8,100 bases of DNA, from the NCBI GenBank assembly GCA_913064925.1, contig CAJYBN010000127.1:1-8100 (forward strand), in the 5' to 3' direction. The notes below the pieces were generated by a model. That model was given only the letters and a program-made list of their open reading frames with translations. It did no database searches and was not told where the DNA came from. This stretch comes from an uncultured Peptococcaceae bacterium. GTDB taxonomy: Bacteria; Bacillota; Desulfotomaculia; Desulfotomaculales; Desulfallaceae. Shown here piece after piece: positions 6,583 through 8,100 of this stretch (position 1 is its first letter; each line of letters begins with the position of its first letter). The translations under genes and the position numbers were made by a program.

Positions 6583-7530
6583 TTAGAAACTTTCTCGGAT
6601 GTTCCTTACTTTTCCGCCCTGTTGGGTTACGTTTAATTTTACCGAAGATAGCAAAATTCCCAGCACAACACAAAAACCACCGACGATGTGCCAAGGTTGT
6701 ACTTTTTCTTGGAGAAAGAACGACGCCAAAAAAATTGAATAAACCGGAATAAGGTTGTAAAAAATTGCAGCTTTGGCTACTCCAATAGCTTGAATTCCTT
6801 TATAATGCCAGACGAAGGCCAGCACTGTAGCAAATAATCCCAAATATAAGATTCCTAAAGCCACCGGCCATGATATGGTTATATTTATATGATAAAGTTC
6901 CCATCCCGAAACTATAACCAGGAAAGGCAATCCTGCCACAATGGAAAGTGACGCAGTTTCCAGCGGGCTTAAATAATTCATCACGTTTTTACCCAGAACA
7001 GTAAAAATAGCCCAGATAAATGTATTGGCAAAAATGATCAGGTCGCCGGCATTAAAATCCAAATTATATAGAACGGACCATGAACCTTGGGATTCTATGA
7101 TAATAATGCCAACTATCGATATTACTGAACCCAATATTTGTTTTAGGGTAATATTTTCCCTTAATATTAACCAGGAAAAATATATTGTTACTATTGGATT
7201 AAAAGAACCAATTAAAGTTGCGTTTATAGCTGTGGTATATTTTAATCCTATGTATAACAAGCTATTAAAAGCAAATACCCCCGTAATGCCCATAATGAGT
7301 ATCTTGGGCATGAGCGGACCCGCGATCTTTTTTTTCTCTTTTCTCATCAGTAACCAGGGACATAAAATTAAGGCGCCGATCAAAAACCGGCCCGCGGCTA
7401 TGCTAAAGGGAGGCAGAGCATCGATTAAGACTTTTCCGACTATAAAGTTGCTCCCCCAAATTAAAGGGACAATAGTTAATAACAAGTACGGGGTTATTGA
7501 TTTAGCTTTATGCATATACATCGTGTTCAT
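6583..7530 (-). CDS. EamA/DMT-family permease, ten membrane segments
   Basis: A 315-residue hydrophobic protein with the duplicated EamA layout: repeat one at ~14-146 (PLIWGSNFIVGK near its start, then LYIGLKYTTAINATLI and a helix starting NPIVTIYFSW) and repeat two at ~162-297 (FANTFIWAIFTVLGK, IPVYSIFLASFFLQE). About ten transmembrane helices are predicted by eye, with a short basic loop (RKEKKK, 63-68) after the second, consistent with inner-membrane placement. DMT permeases usually export amino acids or other small metabolites; the substrate here is unknown. GAGGAG (7534-7539) is only 3 bp before ATG 7530 and 12 bp before in-frame ATG 7521, so either start is possible. The gene is much more AT-rich than the genes to its left and converges on the hydrolase gene, which suggests separate, perhaps transferred, origin. 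Confidence 0.9.
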   Translation of the reverse strand: MNTMYMHKAKSITPYLLLTIVPLIWGSNFIVGKVLIDALPPFSIAAGRFLIGALILCPWLLMRKEKKKIAGPLMPKILIMGITGVFAFNSLLYIGLKYTTAINATLIGSFNPIVTIYFSWLILRENITLKQILGSVISIVGIIIIESQGSWSVLYNLDFNAGDLIIFANTFIWAIFTVLGKNVMNYLSPLETASLSIVAGLPFLVIVSGWELYHINITISWPVALGILYLGLFATVLAFVWHYKGIQAIGVAKAAIFYNLIPVYSIFLASFFLQEKVQPWHIVGGFCVVLGILLSSVKLNVTQQGGKVRNIRESF

Positions 7531-7547
7531 TTTCTCCTCAGGTACTT

Positions 7548-7560
7548 ATCTTATTAAGAT
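7548..7560. repeat. 13-bp palindrome upstream of the DMT gene
   Basis: ATCTTA and TAAGAT are perfect inverted arms around a central T, 17 bp upstream of ATG 7530. It could be an operator for the transporter. AT-rich palindromes of this size also arise by chance. Confidence 0.3.
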
Positions 7561-7637
7561 TCAGCGTCGTCACGGATACCCTTGCCTTAAACTATGGTTA
7601 CCGCTATAGACAACGCCATGCCGGGCGTACAAAAGCA

Positions 7638-7664
7638 CGGAACCCCCCTGGAACGGGGGCTCCG
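7638..7664 (-). terminator. GC-rich hairpin downstream of the molybdenum-subunit remnant
   Basis: Arms 7638-7647 and 7655-7664 pair over ten positions with one A-C mismatch, including five C-G pairs, around a 7-nt loop. On the minus strand a TTTT run follows a few bases later (7631-7634). This fits a weak intrinsic terminator for the minus-strand gene ending at 7746. The rest of the 7531-7745 gap holds no gene I can support. Confidence 0.4.
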
Positions 7665-7745
7665 GCTAATTTGAGATTGCCCGTGGTCTTTTAAATAATG
7701 TTAGGGATCATTGCGTTAATAGCACGGGCAACTATTATTTGTAAA

Positions 7746-7920
7746 TTACTTGGCAGCTTTCTCTCGTAAAGCCTTGAGTACTTTTTCCGGGGTAATGGGC
7801 AACTCCTTAAAACGTAAGCCCGTGGCATGATAAATGGCATTGGCTACCGCAGCTGCAACAGGGTTAAGAGCAGGCTCTCCGATTCCCTTGGCTCCATAAG
7901 GCCCTCTGGGGTCATTGGTT
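7746..7920 (-). pseudogene. C-terminal remnant of a xanthine-dehydrogenase/aldehyde-oxidase-type molybdenum-binding subunit
   Basis: About 55 codons closely match the tail of large molybdopterin subunits (XdhA/CoxL class): DPRGPYGAKGIGEPALNP, then VAAAVANAIYHATG, then ELPITPEKVLKAL, ending at TAA. Complete proteins of this family are about 750 residues, so over 90% is missing. The frame stays open upstream to an ATG at 7997, but residues encoded from 7997 to about 7920 do not resemble the family, and a stop lies 15 bp above that ATG. The recognisable part therefore starts near 7920, where a different reading frame ends. I read it as a truncated relic without function. Confidence 0.7.
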
Positions 7921-8100
7921 TTAATCTTCTTTCGCAAAGTGGCTGATACTGATTTTGGTCTTGGTGTTATAGCTGCTTTGTATAGATTTTTTGCCATTGG
8001 GGCATTGGGTTACTTCTAGCGCGACTTTACTAAGCAAATGTAACGAACTCTTATTTTGCAGCAGTTGCAGGGCTTCTTGTGTATAGACTAAGTGATATTC
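7921..8100 (-). pseudogene. Probable truncated transposase fragment (DDE type), running off the right edge
   Basis: A 59-codon frame enters from base 8100 and stops at 7921-7923. Its end has a CPNGKKSI segment, then YNTKTKISISHFAKED. This resembles the region between the catalytic parts of IS1182-like transposases, where CPxG, a Y-x-K stretch and an F-x-K-x-DC-x-x-C motif follow each other. The expected cysteine after the final Asp is missing because the frame stops there, exactly where the molybdenum-subunit remnant begins. The match is from memory of the family and is short; it could instead be an unrelated hypothetical protein. Confidence 0.4.

Noticed and set aside
7025..7609. A 194-codon plus-strand open frame starting inside the transporter gene
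   Set aside because: It is mostly antisense to the DMT permease, which has full family features, so it is not a credible gene.
7746..7997. The 83-codon frame from ATG 7997 as a real small protein
   Set aside because: Only its last ~55 codons match a family, and they match the extreme tail of a large enzyme; the first ~27 overlap another frame out of register and have no ribosome site.
1..8100. CRISPR arrays, tRNA, rRNA or riboswitch structures
   Set aside because: I saw no regularly spaced repeats, no tRNA-like cloverleaf and no conserved riboswitch core in the gaps between genes.

Overview
The window looks like a chromosomal piece of an anaerobic, moderately GC-rich Gram-positive bacterium, most likely a Peptococcaceae-type Firmicute (Pelotomaculum/Desulfotomaculum relatives). 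That is an inference from three things: heterodisulfide-reductase-like (Hdr-like) Fe-S proteins, long AAAGGAGG-type ribosome binding sites, and frequent GTG/TTG starts. No 16S rRNA or other marker gene is present to confirm it.

Positions 1-3204 (minus strand) hold a tight three-gene operon. In transcription order it encodes an Hdr-like protein with two ferredoxin clusters and one canonical CCG motif (2197-3204), an FAD-linked oxidase/dehydrogenase of the GlcD/VAO class (799-2175), and a second Hdr-like Fe-S protein that runs off the left edge (1-795). The genes are 21 bp and 3 bp apart, so they probably form one flavin-to-Fe-S dehydrogenase complex. Its substrate and electron acceptor cannot be read from the sequence. 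The second Fe-S protein keeps the fold and spacing of a CCG half-domain but has lost four of its five cluster ligands.

Positions 3205-3371 are a divergent control region. On the other side, plus strand, lie a SARP-type regulator (winged helix + BTAD + TPR array, no ATPase domain; 3372-5528) and a metallo-beta-lactamase-fold hydrolase overlapping its end (5513-6481). The control region contains two 9-bp direct repeats with an 11-bp period, ending exactly 8 bp upstream of a perfect TATAAT that points at the Fe-S/FAD operon. This is the operator geometry described for actinobacterial SARP activators. It suggests that the neighbouring regulator switches on the redox operon. This regulator-operator-redox module is the most interesting part of the window.

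Positions 6482-8100 differ in character. They are clearly AT-richer and hold a ten-helix EamA/DMT transporter (6583-7530, minus), a 200-bp gap with a hairpin, then two gene remnants back to back: the last ~55 codons of a xanthine-dehydrogenase-type molybdenum subunit and, upstream of it, a probable truncated transposase reaching the right edge. This looks like a patch of transferred and decaying DNA next to the redox module.
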